A stretch of 64,000 nt of DNA. It comes from Haemophilus parainfluenzae T3T1. GTDB lineage: Bacteria; Pseudomonadota; Gammaproteobacteria; Enterobacterales; Pasteurellaceae. Positions within the stretch are counted from its first letter, which is position 1, and every line of letters starts with the position of its first letter. A program made the position numbers and the translations under genes. The DNA lies in the NCBI RefSeq assembly GCF_000210895.1, contig NC_015964.1:1509501-1573500 (forward strand), written 5' to 3'. The notes under the pieces were generated by a model. It saw only the letters and a program-made list of their open reading frames with translations. It did not search any database and was not told the DNA's origin. This document shows, piece after piece, positions 1 to 8,423 of this stretch.

Positions 1-531
1 TAAACGACAAAGCGCGACACGACGACGCTCACCACCAGATAAATGCTCAATTTTGGCATCCCAATCCGGTAAACGTAATGCATCTGCAGCACGCTCTAAT
101 TGGTTATCTAAATTATGGCCATCGTGTGCTTGAATAATGGCTTCAAGGTTTGCTTGTTCTGCCGCGAGTTTATCGAAATCCGCATCAGGATCAGCATAAA
201 GCGCATAGACTTCATCTAAACGGGTTAGTGCATTTTTCACTTCAGAAACGGCTTCTTCTACTGCTTCACGTACAGTTTGTTGCGGATCAAGTTTTGGTTC
301 TTGTGGAAGATAACCAATCTTAATACCAGGTTGTGGACGAGCTTCACCTTCGAACTCTTTATCCACGCCCGCCATAATGCGTAAAAGGGTTGATTTACCC
401 GCACCATTTAAGCCGAGTACCCCGATTTTTGCACCAGGGAAAAAGCTTAAAGAAATATCTTTCAAAATATGACGCTTCGGTGGCACCACTTTGCCGACAC
501 GGTGCATCGTATATACAAATTGCGTTGACAT
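1..531 (-). CDS. ettA: Energy-dependent translational throttle protein EttA (ABC-F ATPase), N-terminal part only
   Basis: ABC-F protein that binds the ribosomal E site and couples translation to the ATP/ADP ratio. Only the first 177 codons lie in the window; the gene runs off the left edge. Visible are the family start MSTQFVYTMHRVGKV, a Walker A GLNGAGKST near residue 40, the motif YLPQEPKLDP, and the first signature LSGGERRRVALCR just before the edge. The start is the ATG complementary to 529-531. The tandem ATPase layout and lack of membrane segments fit EttA rather than a transporter. Whether the second half is intact cannot be seen. Confidence 0.93.
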   Translation of the reverse strand, partial: MSTQFVYTMHRVGKVVPPKRHILKDISLSFFPGAKIGVLGLNGAGKSTLLRIMAGVDKEFEGEARPQPGIKIGYLPQEPKLDPQQTVREAVEEAVSEVKNALTRLDEVYALYADPDADFDKLAAEQANLEAIIQAHDGHNLDNQLERAADALRLPDWDAKIEHLSGGERRRVALCRL

Positions 532-603
532 AGTTTTCTCGATGTTATGAATAAAAGTGCGGTTATTTTACTTGATGTTTAGGGAATAAGCTATTTGAAA
601 GGC

Positions 604-629
604 AAAAAAAACCACCCATATAGGGTGGT
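604..629 (-). terminator. Orphan intrinsic terminator, minus strand
   Basis: The arms ACCACCC (611-617) and GGGTGGT (623-629) enclose a 5-nt loop, and eight A residues on the plus strand give a T-tract on the minus strand. No annotated minus-strand gene lies upstream, because zevA diverges. It either ends an unannotated short transcript or insulates ettA. Confidence 0.7.
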
Positions 630-812
630 AGGAAAGTAGTTTAGCTATATTTATGATTATTTTATTTAGGAACTTTATGAATATCAAGCAATCACTTGAC
701 GAGACAAATAGTACATAAATTTCAGTTATAATGGAAATGCGAATGAATAATTTGTTGATACAAATCAAGAAAATCACAGGATTTTTTACGTTTAGATTGA
801 TTTTTATTCGAT

Positions 813-840
813 TTTGATTAGGAACTGCTTGTGATAAAAT
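813..840 (+). promoter_or_regulatory. Putative zevAB promoter
   Basis: TTTGAT (813-818) and TAAAAT (835-840) are 16 bp apart. A TG two bases before the -10 (832-833) gives an extended -10. The start codon is about 38 bp downstream. Confidence 0.45.
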
Positions 841-878
841 CTGTCTATTCAATTATTTAGCCCACTTTATTCTTATTT

Positions 879-1511
879 ATGTTTAAAAAATTACTCCTAG
901 GATTATCGCTAATTTCTCCTTTTTCGGTTCTCGCACATCCTCATGCCTTTATTGATATGCAAACCAAACCATTAGTGAAAGATAATCAATTAATTGGTTT
1001 TTCGACTCAATGGTTACTAGATGAAGCCAGCTCTTCAGCCGTATTGTATGACATGATGCAGACGAAAGGGGATAAAGCTGCTCAACAGAAATTAGTTGAT
1101 GAGGTAATGGCAAACGTTGTGAATGAACATTACTTTAGTTATGTCTTTGATAAAGAAAATCACAAGATCAAATATAAAAAACAGCCTGAAAATTATGGCA
1201 TGCGTGTTAAAGGGAATGAGGTGGAATATTATTTTGATTTCCTTTTAGCACAGCCACAGGCTTTGCAAAATAACGAATTTACGCTGATGACTTATGACAG
1301 TACCTATTATGTGGCAATGCGTTATGCTGAAATAGGTAAAAGAGCGGTTGATTTTTCAGCACTTCCTGCAAACTGCAAAGGGGAGGTGCTCGAACCTAAT
1401 GTCGATGAAAAAATTAAATCCTACGCTTCATCATTGGATAAATCTCAAAAAAATGAAGATGATTCTCTTGGTGTATTGTTTGCGCAGAAAGTAAAAATTA
1501 AATGTGAATAA
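879..1511 (+). CDS. zevA: ZevA-type zinc-binding periplasmic protein (DUF1007 family)
   Basis: 210 aa with an N-terminal signal peptide ending near SVLA-HPHAF. The mature protein would start with HPHAFID, so His residues sit at the new N-terminus, as is common in DUF1007 proteins paired with NicO transporters. The next gene starts 3 bp after the stop, so the two are surely one operon. In H. influenzae the equivalent pair, ZevA and ZevB, is known to support zinc acquisition and lung survival; the function here is transferred from that pair. No strong ribosome binding site precedes the ATG. Confidence 0.83.
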   Translation: MFKKLLLGLSLISPFSVLAHPHAFIDMQTKPLVKDNQLIGFSTQWLLDEASSSAVLYDMMQTKGDKAAQQKLVDEVMANVVNEHYFSYVFDKENHKIKYKKQPENYGMRVKGNEVEYYFDFLLAQPQALQNNEFTLMTYDSTYYVAMRYAEIGKRAVDFSALPANCKGEVLEPNVDEKIKSYASSLDKSQKNEDDSLGVLFAQKVKIKCE

Positions 1512-1514
1512 AAA

Positions 1515-2492
1515 ATGAAGTTAAAATTGACCGCACTTTTTATCGGCTTATTGGTGATTATTTTCGCCTTGCTACCTTGGCTTTTTGTACAAGTAGCCGA
1601 TTGGCAAAAAGCCTTTAATCAGCTGATTTCTGAAAATCTACACCAGATTCAAGCACATTCATCAACTGCAGGATTGTGGTTGATTTTCGCCGCTTTTTCT
1701 TATGGTGTATTACATGCATTAGGGCCTGGGCATGGAAAATTTATTATTGCTGGTTATCTTTCTACTCACGAAAGCCAACTTAAAACCAGCGTACGCTTAA
1801 GTTTGCTTTCCTCTCTCATGCAAGGTTTTGTCGCAGTCGCAGCAACCTCCATTGTGGTGGTGATACTTAATCTTTCCTCTAAATATTTTAAACTTAGCCA
1901 GTTATGGCTGGAACGTAGCGCACTCATTTTATTATTGCTATTAGGACTTTATTGGATTGCTCAAGGTTTGAAAGGCTTAAAGAAAAAACAATCTTTTCGT
2001 ATTACATCGATCCAATCATTACCAAAACAGATTGGAACAGCTTCTCCATTTCGATATGAACAAGGAAAAGTAAGCCAAACGCAATGTAGTTGTGGGCATC
2101 AACATCTACCTAATAATCAACAGCTTAAGCAATCAGGTGATTTAAAATCTCAGTTCTTAGTGATTTTGACTATTGGTATGCGACCATGTAGTGGCGCTAT
2201 TTTTGTGCTCTTTCTCGCTTATATGCTGGATCTTTATTGGTGGGGAATTGTAGCTACGTTTGCCATGTCTCTCGGCACAGGATTAATGCTTTCACTTTTT
2301 GCTGCGTTAGTACGCTATGCGAGAAATGTCGCAACGCGATTAGGCCATTGGTACGGTTTAACTGGTTCTAATCAAAAAGGCGAGGCCATGATCAAATGTA
2401 TTGCGGGCGCAATTATGATCTTTTTTGCACTAAGCTTGTTATATGGCACGATGGGGGCTGTAACAGGTGGAGCCGCCTTATTTGGTGGCTAA
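1515..2492 (+). CDS. zevB: ZevB-type zinc/nickel/cobalt transporter (NicO family membrane protein)
   Basis: 325-aa integral membrane protein with about six hydrophobic segments. A metal motif LHALGPGHGK at residues 66-75 (H67, H73) lies in the second segment. A cytosolic loop carries C191, C193, H195 and H197 (CSCGHQH), a probable metal ligand cluster. The second conserved NicO motif GMRPCSG lies at residues 221-227. It starts 3 bp after zevA and the operon ends at a terminator directly downstream. NicO members move Ni, Co or Zn; zinc is inferred from the known ZevAB pair. Confidence 0.83.
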   Translation: MKLKLTALFIGLLVIIFALLPWLFVQVADWQKAFNQLISENLHQIQAHSSTAGLWLIFAAFSYGVLHALGPGHGKFIIAGYLSTHESQLKTSVRLSLLSSLMQGFVAVAATSIVVVILNLSSKYFKLSQLWLERSALILLLLLGLYWIAQGLKGLKKKQSFRITSIQSLPKQIGTASPFRYEQGKVSQTQCSCGHQHLPNNQQLKQSGDLKSQFLVILTIGMRPCSGAIFVLFLAYMLDLYWWGIVATFAMSLGTGLMLSLFAALVRYARNVATRLGHWYGLTGSNQKGEAMIKCIAGAIMIFFALSLLYGTMGAVTGGAALFGG

Positions 2493-2498
2493 AGAAAA

Positions 2499-2520
2499 GG
2501 GCAGCGTTTGCTGCCCATTT
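2499..2520. terminator. Bidirectional intrinsic terminator between zevB and the nitroreductase
   Basis: GGGCAGC (2499-2505) pairs with GCTGCCC (2510-2516) around a short loop, with T-rich sequence on both flanks. It serves convergent genes. Confidence 0.75.
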
Positions 2521-2533
2521 ATTTGAAAATAGA

Positions 2534-3196
2534 TTATTCAACCCAAGTGACGATTTCTTCAATTGGTCTACGAGATTTTTTGGTAATGTCTCTCGCGCGA
2601 TAACCAAATGTTGCTGCCACAGATACGCCCCATTCATTTGGATCAAAGAGACCTTCAGCGGCTAAAACCTCATTCATTTTATCGTAGTTAAAGCCTTCAA
2701 TAGGACAAGAATCTACGCCGATAGCCGCGGCACCAGTTAGCATATTGGCTAATGCAATGTAGGTTTGTTTGCTTGTCCAGTCAAATAATGCACGCTCGCT
2801 TTCTGCGGTTTTCATTTCAACTTCTTGTAAGCCTTTATATTTTTCCAAGGCTTTTTCTAATTGCTCGCCTTGTAAACCTCTACGCACCGCCACATCACGG
2901 AAGAAAGGCGTGTCATATCGAGCATTTTTCTTCGCAAGAATGATCACTAAATGACTACAATCATCTAATTGATATTGCATGCCCCAGCTAAAAGGTTTGA
3001 GCTTATCGCGTAATGCTTTATTTTGAATCACTAAGAACTTCCATGGCTCGGAACCGACAGAGCTTGGTGATAAACGAGCAAATTCTAAAATTGCCGCGAA
3101 ATCTTCTTGGCTAATTTTTTTATTCGGATCGTAATAACGAGTGGAACAGCGATTTTCGAATACCTGAAGCATTTGTTCGCGTGTAATTTGACTCAT
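2534..3196 (-). CDS. NAD(P)H-dependent nitroreductase (NfsB family)
   Basis: 220-aa FMN-dependent oxidoreductase of the nitroreductase superfamily, predicted cytosolic homodimer. The N-terminal FENRCSTRYYDPNK and LSPSSVGSEPWKF (residues 40-55) form the FMN phosphate and isoalloxazine contacts, and a C-terminal KKSRRP segment matches the family. A good Shine-Dalgarno (AGAGGAAG) sits 5-6 bases before the ATG. The natural substrate is unknown; quinone or nitroaromatic reduction is usual for the family. It stands alone, with a USS between it and the next gene. Confidence 0.85.
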   Translation of the reverse strand: MSQITREQMLQVFENRCSTRYYDPNKKISQEDFAAILEFARLSPSSVGSEPWKFLVIQNKALRDKLKPFSWGMQYQLDDCSHLVIILAKKNARYDTPFFRDVAVRRGLQGEQLEKALEKYKGLQEVEMKTAESERALFDWTSKQTYIALANMLTGAAAIGVDSCPIEGFNYDKMNEVLAAEGLFDPNEWGVSVAATFGYRARDITKKSRRPIEEIVTWVE

Positions 3197-3244
3197 GTTT
3201 TCTTCCTCTTAACATTATCTAATTTGTGATCTTTTGACCGCACT

Positions 3245-3988
3245 TTAGCGTTCTTTCCAATATCCAATCCACTCTTTGAGTAATTGCATATTTTTCGTAA
3301 TCGCGCCACCTTGTGGAATAAAATGCATCATATTGAGTCCATAACTGTCAGGCGTAATGCCTTCACCTACACTTGCAGGTAACACATCAAAACCTTGTTG
3401 TTGGAATAATAATTTTGCACGTTGCATATGCCATTCATTGGTGACTAAAATAATTTTGTGAATACCTTCTTTTTCCAACATTTGTTTGGTGAAAAGCGCA
3501 TTTTCTTTAGTAGTAAGTGCTTTAGGTTCAATCCATTTAGTTGGCACATTAAAGAAGTTTTGGAGTTCTTCGGCGGCGATTTTGGCCTCAATAGCGCCTG
3601 TTGGACTCGCCCCTGTAATTAATAGTGGCAAGTGTGTTTCTTTTTGTAAGAAAGCGGCATAACGTAAGCGTTCAAGTTGAATAGCAGTTGAAGCTAATGG
3701 CGCATAAAGTTCTTTGCTATCACGCAAGCCACCACCCAGTAAAACGATCGCTTGAGCTTGTTGGTAATCTTGCAGTGTTAAATGATCTTCAGTAATGAGA
3801 CTATCTTTAAGTACTTGTGCAGTGTAAGGAATGCTTAAAAGATAGAGTAGTGAGAAACCAAGTGCGGTCGAAATTCGGCTTAATTTTTTGAAATTGAATT
3901 TAGCTAGAATAAGAGACAGCCCCCACAAAATTAAAATATTAAATGGGGGAAGAATCATAGCGGTAATGAGTTTTTTTAATTCAAACAT
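3245..3988 (-). CDS. YdcF/ElyC/SanA-family (DUF218) membrane-anchored protein
   Basis: 247 aa: two N-terminal hydrophobic segments (about residues 8-28 and 38-58) followed by a DUF218 domain. Visible DUF218 hallmarks are AIVLLGGG near residue 80, LLITGAS near 125, and VTNEWHMQRAKLLF near 185. In E. coli, ElyC and SanA act on envelope and polysaccharide precursor metabolism. The start overlaps the stop of the upstream pyruvyl transferase by one base (TAATG), so translation is coupled. The genetic context points to surface glycan work; the exact reaction is unknown. Confidence 0.8.
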   Translation of the reverse strand: MFELKKLITAMILPPFNILILWGLSLILAKFNFKKLSRISTALGFSLLYLLSIPYTAQVLKDSLITEDHLTLQDYQQAQAIVLLGGGLRDSKELYAPLASTAIQLERLRYAAFLQKETHLPLLITGASPTGAIEAKIAAEELQNFFNVPTKWIEPKALTTKENALFTKQMLEKEGIHKIILVTNEWHMQRAKLLFQQQGFDVLPASVGEGITPDSYGLNMMHFIPQGGAITKNMQLLKEWIGYWKER

Positions 3989-4944
3989 TATTTATCCAAT
4001 TCAACAAAATCTAGCTCTTTGGTCCATAATTTGGCATAGCTACTATTTTTGCCATAAGAGTTATCGCAAACACGATTTGGAATTTCTAACAAGCAAGAGA
4101 AAATATGACCATGTAAGCGAGTTGTGGTGACTTTATCATTCGCTAAGAATACTTGTGCAACACGTTTTACAATACGTTGAGTATAGGCATACCAGAATTG
4201 ATGGCAAAGATCTTTCAGCCAACCCAGACCAAATTTATTGGCCATTTTACTCATTCGCCAGCTTAATGCTAAAACTACATCATCTTCTGTTGAAAGGATA
4301 TCTTCCCAGTCTTTTACATTACTGTTGGCAGGTAATTGCGCGAGGATATTTTTCTCGATATCACTCGCTTCAATATCTTTACGTAGGAAGTAAAGCTGCT
4401 CACCCGTTGTGCCTTGTTTCGTTTCCATGGTGCCATAAAGCTGATGAGCCATGTCCGGTGACAAATAAACATGATTTGAAAATTGTGCAAATAGGTTCGC
4501 CGTTCTTTCGTCACGCGCCAATAAATGGCAATCACTGTGGCTACGGAAAAGTGCGGCTGATTTTTGCAGATTTTCTTCGTGTTTAAAATAAGCAGTTTGT
4601 GGCAACACAATAATGCGATTATTCGGGAAATTCGTCACCATTTCTTCACGGATCTTTTGGTGCTGCGGATAAAGATCACCAAAGTTGCCGCCACCATGTA
4701 AAAGGATGGTGGTGTTTGGTGTGATTTTCGCTTTGACTTCTTCAAGATCTAAATCATATTCGCAACGTTTTAAGGTCACGTTAATGTGGTGATCTTTGAA
4801 AAATTGTTCTGTGCCGTGATAAATCAATAAATCGCCCACATTCAAATGAAGTGGGTAGTCGAAATAAAATACGTCGTTTTTATCTTTGATCAGTTCAACA
4901 ATAGGATTCAGTTTGTTTTTTAAATCAATAAGAAGTTGATTCAT
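3988..4944 (-). CDS. Polysaccharide pyruvyl transferase family protein
   Basis: 318 aa, cytosolic. Family features are the N-terminal NVGDLLIYHGT (about residues 35-46), the ILLHGGGNFGDLYP loop near 80-95, and the C-terminal VTTTRLHGHIFSCLL near 275-290, with the conserved RLHGH. Members transfer pyruvate from PEP to sugars as ketals, although some act in other transfers. It overlaps the flippase gene by four bases (ATGA) and the YdcF-type gene by one base, so the three form one operon. No dedicated glycosyltransferase lies in the cluster, so the acceptor is probably made elsewhere. Confidence 0.82.
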   Translation of the reverse strand: MNQLLIDLKNKLNPIVELIKDKNDVFYFDYPLHLNVGDLLIYHGTEQFFKDHHINVTLKRCEYDLDLEEVKAKITPNTTILLHGGGNFGDLYPQHQKIREEMVTNFPNNRIIVLPQTAYFKHEENLQKSAALFRSHSDCHLLARDERTANLFAQFSNHVYLSPDMAHQLYGTMETKQGTTGEQLYFLRKDIEASDIEKNILAQLPANSNVKDWEDILSTEDDVVLALSWRMSKMANKFGLGWLKDLCHQFWYAYTQRIVKRVAQVFLANDKVTTTRLHGHIFSCLLEIPNRVCDNSYGKNSSYAKLWTKELDFVELDK

Positions 4945-6464
4945 TTTCTTACTCTTTTCTTTAAATAGCTAAACAAGAAATTTTTTTCTGCGGTGTTTAA
5001 TCCAAAGATTAAAATGACACAGATTAATACCATTTCTAAGATGATGGATTGCCCAATAAATTCCAATAAAGAATAACTGCGGGTGGTATCTGATATATAG
5101 ATGATACCTAATAGTAGACCAAACACCACGCCAACATTCACTAAATATGAGACAAATTCTTTTTGGTTAAATTTAATTTTTTTATTAATAAAATATAATC
5201 GATAGATTTGTGAGATGACCATCGTACTAAATTTACCCACAAAGGCAAATACTGGATTATAACCTAGTGTGAACAAATAATAAGCTAATGGCACCGTACA
5301 AAGATCGATTAACGCTACGATGATATTGTATTGTTTTACGGTAGATGTGCCAATGGCTAATGCACTCATCCAAAATGCTCCTGCCATCGCACTGATCAAT
5401 AAGCAAGCAATAATAGCTTGTACAAGTTGTTCAGTATATTGCGGAAGATGATCGCCTAGCCAGAATGTCAGTAAGGTATGGGTGAAATATAATACAGGCG
5501 CAGAGAGAATTGCCATTAAATAAAGTGAATATTTTGAAATACCAAGAATTAATTGGCGATTGCGATCATAATCTTTTGCTGCATAAGACTGAACCAACTG
5601 CGGATTAGCCGCCATTTGGAAATTATTCACAAAGCTATAAACCGCACCTTCTACTTGTGTCGCAATGGCAACAGCAGCATTGACCGCTACGCCAAAGAAT
5701 AAGTTAGACACCATATTTAAGCCTTGTGTTGACCCCACATAAGCAACTTGCCCCATAAGCATCCAACCTGAAAAACTCACCATTTCTTTGGTTTTGCTTA
5801 AATCTTTATATAAACGGAAACGTGCGGCCTCTTTGAAGTAATATTTAGTGAATAGCACATAAAGAGAGAGCACAATTAAACTGACTGAAAGCAATAAGCA
5901 GCCATAAGTAATCAACTTATCGTAATGTGTGATGTGGCTTAAGATAAAGACAGAGGTCAGTTTTAAAATGGTTTCACCTAATCCCAACCACGCATAGAAT
6001 CCCATTTTCTCGTGTGCAACAATCATGGCATTGAATGGCACTTTGATAATTTCAATGAGGGCAATAATTAATGCTAATTGGTAAACGATGTTCGCAGCTT
6101 GCAAGCGTTCAGCGGGAATCACTAATTTGTGATTTAAAAACCATAAACCAACAGTTTCAGCTAACACGAATACGATAAAAATAATGAGTAGGTGATTTAA
6201 GATGCTAATATTAAAGACTTTATTGACACGTTGAATGTCATTCGAGGCTTTTTCTACGTTAATAAAACGCTGAGTGGTGGCGGTCATTGTGCCATTAAAA
6301 AAGGAAAATAAGACCACAACGCCCATCACAATGTTGTAGATACCAAAATCTTCTACTCCCAAAACCTGTAATACCACACGAGAGATATACAGCATGGCCC
6401 CCATGTTGAAGAGCATTCGGATATAAAGAAATAGCGTATTTTTAGCAATGGTTTTATTTGACAT
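4941..6464 (-). CDS. Polysaccharide/lipooligosaccharide flippase (Wzx-like, MOP superfamily)
   Basis: 507-aa integral membrane protein with about 12-14 hydrophobic segments. Typical MOP/Wzx features are an N-terminal amphipathic start (MSNKTIAKNTLFLYIRM), RVVLQVLGVEDFGIYN near residue 30, and TQRFINVE near 65. It would flip a lipid-linked glycan across the inner membrane. The frame stays open for 21 more codons upstream, to an ATG complementary to 6525-6527, but that extension (Pro- and Asn-rich) looks non-coding and the flippase family starts at MSNK. Neither start has a clear Shine-Dalgarno. It is the first gene of the three-gene glycan operon. Confidence 0.82.
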   Translation of the reverse strand: MSNKTIAKNTLFLYIRMLFNMGAMLYISRVVLQVLGVEDFGIYNIVMGVVVLFSFFNGTMTATTQRFINVEKASNDIQRVNKVFNISILNHLLIIFIVFVLAETVGLWFLNHKLVIPAERLQAANIVYQLALIIALIEIIKVPFNAMIVAHEKMGFYAWLGLGETILKLTSVFILSHITHYDKLITYGCLLLSVSLIVLSLYVLFTKYYFKEAARFRLYKDLSKTKEMVSFSGWMLMGQVAYVGSTQGLNMVSNLFFGVAVNAAVAIATQVEGAVYSFVNNFQMAANPQLVQSYAAKDYDRNRQLILGISKYSLYLMAILSAPVLYFTHTLLTFWLGDHLPQYTEQLVQAIIACLLISAMAGAFWMSALAIGTSTVKQYNIIVALIDLCTVPLAYYLFTLGYNPVFAFVGKFSTMVISQIYRLYFINKKIKFNQKEFVSYLVNVGVVFGLLLGIIYISDTTRSYSLLEFIGQSIILEMVLICVILIFGLNTAEKNFLFSYLKKRVRK

Positions 6465-6566
6465 TGTGAAAATGAAATTAGAAAAATTGGGGGAATTATA
6501 GGGGGGATTGGGGTGTGTAGCAAGCATTGTGCAAGTTCTAGGTAGCAGTATAGGCCTTATAAAAAG

Positions 6567-6593
6567 AAAAGGCTAAATATAATTTAGCCTTTT
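6567..6593. terminator. Intrinsic terminator after the YddA-type ABC transporter
   Basis: AAAAGGCTAAAT (6567-6578) and ATTTAGCCTTTT (6582-6593) form a near-perfect 12-bp stem with a 3-nt loop. It ends the upstream minus-strand gene. Confidence 0.8.
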
Positions 6594-6598
6594 GCGAT

Positions 6599-8359
6599 TT
6601 AGACGATGCAGACAGCCAAATCCAATTGCTTGTTATGGAACTGATGCAATGTGCCACGATGGCCCACGCTCAGAATGATCATATTGGGTAACTGCTCTTT
6701 AATTGTTTTATAAAGGAGATACTCGGTTGGCTCATCAAGTGCTGATGTGGTTTCATCCAAAAAGACCACTTCAGGCTTCGTCAGTAAAATACGAATAAAT
6801 GCCACACGCTGTAATTCACCCGGTGACAAAATTGCTTGCCAATCGTTATCTACATCAAGGCTATGAAGATATTTATCTAAACAGCAATCAGTCAGTGTTT
6901 TTTCCAATTCAGGATGATAAGGATCAATATCTGGATAGCAAATCGCTTCACGTAACGTGCCTTGTGGCATATAAGGACGCTGCGGTAAGAATAAACTGGT
7001 CACACAAGGATGTTCCACCAGACCAACTGTTTCAAAAGGATAAATCCCCGCCATCGCTTTTAATAGCGATGTTTTCCCTGTGCCAGATGGACCTTGAATT
7101 AATAAAGCATCACCATTTTTTAGTTCAATATTTAAGTTATTAAGCAACAATCTGCCTTGCTCGTCTTTAATACCAAAGTTTGACAATGCAACACGGTTAG
7201 AACATTTCATGGGTTGATGAACCTCTGAATGATCTAATTCATCCAACTTCGTCATAAAACCATAAAGACGATTTAAGCGCGCTTGATAGAGCGTAAACTC
7301 TTCATAGAACAAACGGAAGAAGGAAAGTGCGGTCATTAATCGGTTAAATGCTTGCACAGTTTGGTGCATATCACCCAGTTTGATTTGTCCAGTGAAAAAA
7401 CGAGGCGCTTGCAGCATTAACGGTAAAAGTTTTGCAACACGCGTGACACTTCCATTAAAGCCATCTAATCCCAACATTCTCAACACAATTGCCCAACGGT
7501 TATGAATGATTTCGGCAAATTTGTTTTTCAGTAAATGCTGTTCTTGCTGTTCACCTTGATAGAACGCGATACTTTCCGCATTATCTCGCACTCGAATTAA
7601 AGAATAACGGTAGTCACCATTGAGTTTTTCTTTATTGAAGTTCAGTTTGATCAACGGATGACCAATCCAAACAGACATCAGTGTTGCGAGGATAATAAAA
7701 GCATAAATAAAGAAAACGACGCCTTTTTCGATATTCAAGCCAAAAAGACTTAATATTCCAGAAAGTGACCAAAGAATGATAGTGAATTCAATGGTAGTCA
7801 GAATAGAATTAATCATACCGCGCACAATTTTCACAGTACTACTGATAAATTCACGGGCATCTTGTTCAATACGTTGATCAATATTATCGGGCAGATCTTT
7901 TTCGTATTTGAGGCGATAGTATTTTTTATTTTCTAACCATCGTTTAACAAGGACTTTATTCAAGCTTTCCAACCAACGGATTTCAAATACTTGTTGCAAG
8001 AAATAATCGGCGATGGAGTGGATAACTTGTACCAATACTAAGAGTGCATTGAGTTTTGCAAAGAACCAAAACTTATCCGCATCTAATTCCTGCATCGAGC
8101 TATAAAGCCCGTTATAGAAAAAAGAGTTGAGTACGCTAAAGCGCACTTCTAACAAAATCATGGTAAACAACACCAGTAGCATAATGATGATTTTGATGCT
8201 ATTACGGCGATTAATCGAAGGGGATGCGATATGCCAAAACTTCTGACCGAATGTGGTTTGTTTGAGTGCAAGTGTCGTCACGCTAAAGCATACAATCACC
8301 CAGAAAAGTGCGGTCAAAATCCAGCTTAAACTTGAGTTAAGTTCAGTTTGCCAATTCAT
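6599..8359 (-). CDS. YddA/SbmA-BacA-type ABC transporter, fused permease and ATPase
   Basis: 586 aa. The first 330 residues form an ABC_membrane_2 (SbmA/BacA-like) domain with about six membrane segments. The C-terminal ATPase shows Walker A GPSGTGKT around residue 425, signature LSPGELQR, Walker B VVFLDE and the switch His in SVGHR. This half-transporter family includes E. coli YddA and mycobacterial Rv1819c; known substrates are peptides and cobalamin-like molecules. It lies 64 bp downstream of the siderophore receptor on the same strand but beyond that gene's terminator, so co-transcription is uncertain. Confidence 0.85.
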   Translation of the reverse strand: MNWQTELNSSLSWILTALFWVIVCFSVTTLALKQTTFGQKFWHIASPSINRRNSIKIIIMLLVLFTMILLEVRFSVLNSFFYNGLYSSMQELDADKFWFFAKLNALLVLVQVIHSIADYFLQQVFEIRWLESLNKVLVKRWLENKKYYRLKYEKDLPDNIDQRIEQDAREFISSTVKIVRGMINSILTTIEFTIILWSLSGILSLFGLNIEKGVVFFIYAFIILATLMSVWIGHPLIKLNFNKEKLNGDYRYSLIRVRDNAESIAFYQGEQQEQHLLKNKFAEIIHNRWAIVLRMLGLDGFNGSVTRVAKLLPLMLQAPRFFTGQIKLGDMHQTVQAFNRLMTALSFFRLFYEEFTLYQARLNRLYGFMTKLDELDHSEVHQPMKCSNRVALSNFGIKDEQGRLLLNNLNIELKNGDALLIQGPSGTGKTSLLKAMAGIYPFETVGLVEHPCVTSLFLPQRPYMPQGTLREAICYPDIDPYHPELEKTLTDCCLDKYLHSLDVDNDWQAILSPGELQRVAFIRILLTKPEVVFLDETTSALDEPTEYLLYKTIKEQLPNMIILSVGHRGTLHQFHNKQLDLAVCIV

Positions 8360-8387
8360 TGATTATCCATAAAGTAAAAAACGAAAA

Positions 8388-8407
8388 AGGGCGAAATGAT
8401 TCGCCCT
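8388..8407 (-). terminator. Intrinsic terminator after the TonB-dependent receptor
   Basis: A 7-8-bp stem, GGGCGAA (8389-8395) with TTCGCCC (8400-8406), is followed on the minus strand by a T-rich tract. Confidence 0.8.
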
Positions 8408-8423
8408 CGTATTGTGCGCTCAA

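Larger units (their letters stand above)
532..878. other. AT-rich divergent intergenic region between ettA and zevA
   Basis: 347 bp without a convincing gene. It holds a USS core at about 555-563, a minus-strand terminator at 604-629, a short hairpin (TCAAG/CTTGA arms) near 683-700 and the likely zevA promoter near 813-840. A minus-strand ORF across most of the region has low-complexity Ile/Asn/Leu composition and spans the terminator, so it was not called as a gene. Confidence 0.6.

Noticed and set aside
568..852. 94-residue minus-strand ORF in the ettA-zevA gap
   Set aside because: Low-complexity Ile/Asn/Leu composition, no ribosome binding site, and it spans a strong minus-strand terminator, so it is unlikely to be translated as a whole.
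6465..6527. 21-codon extension of the flippase
   Set aside because: Pro- and Asn-rich, lacks a ribosome binding site, and family members start at the MSNK-like helix.
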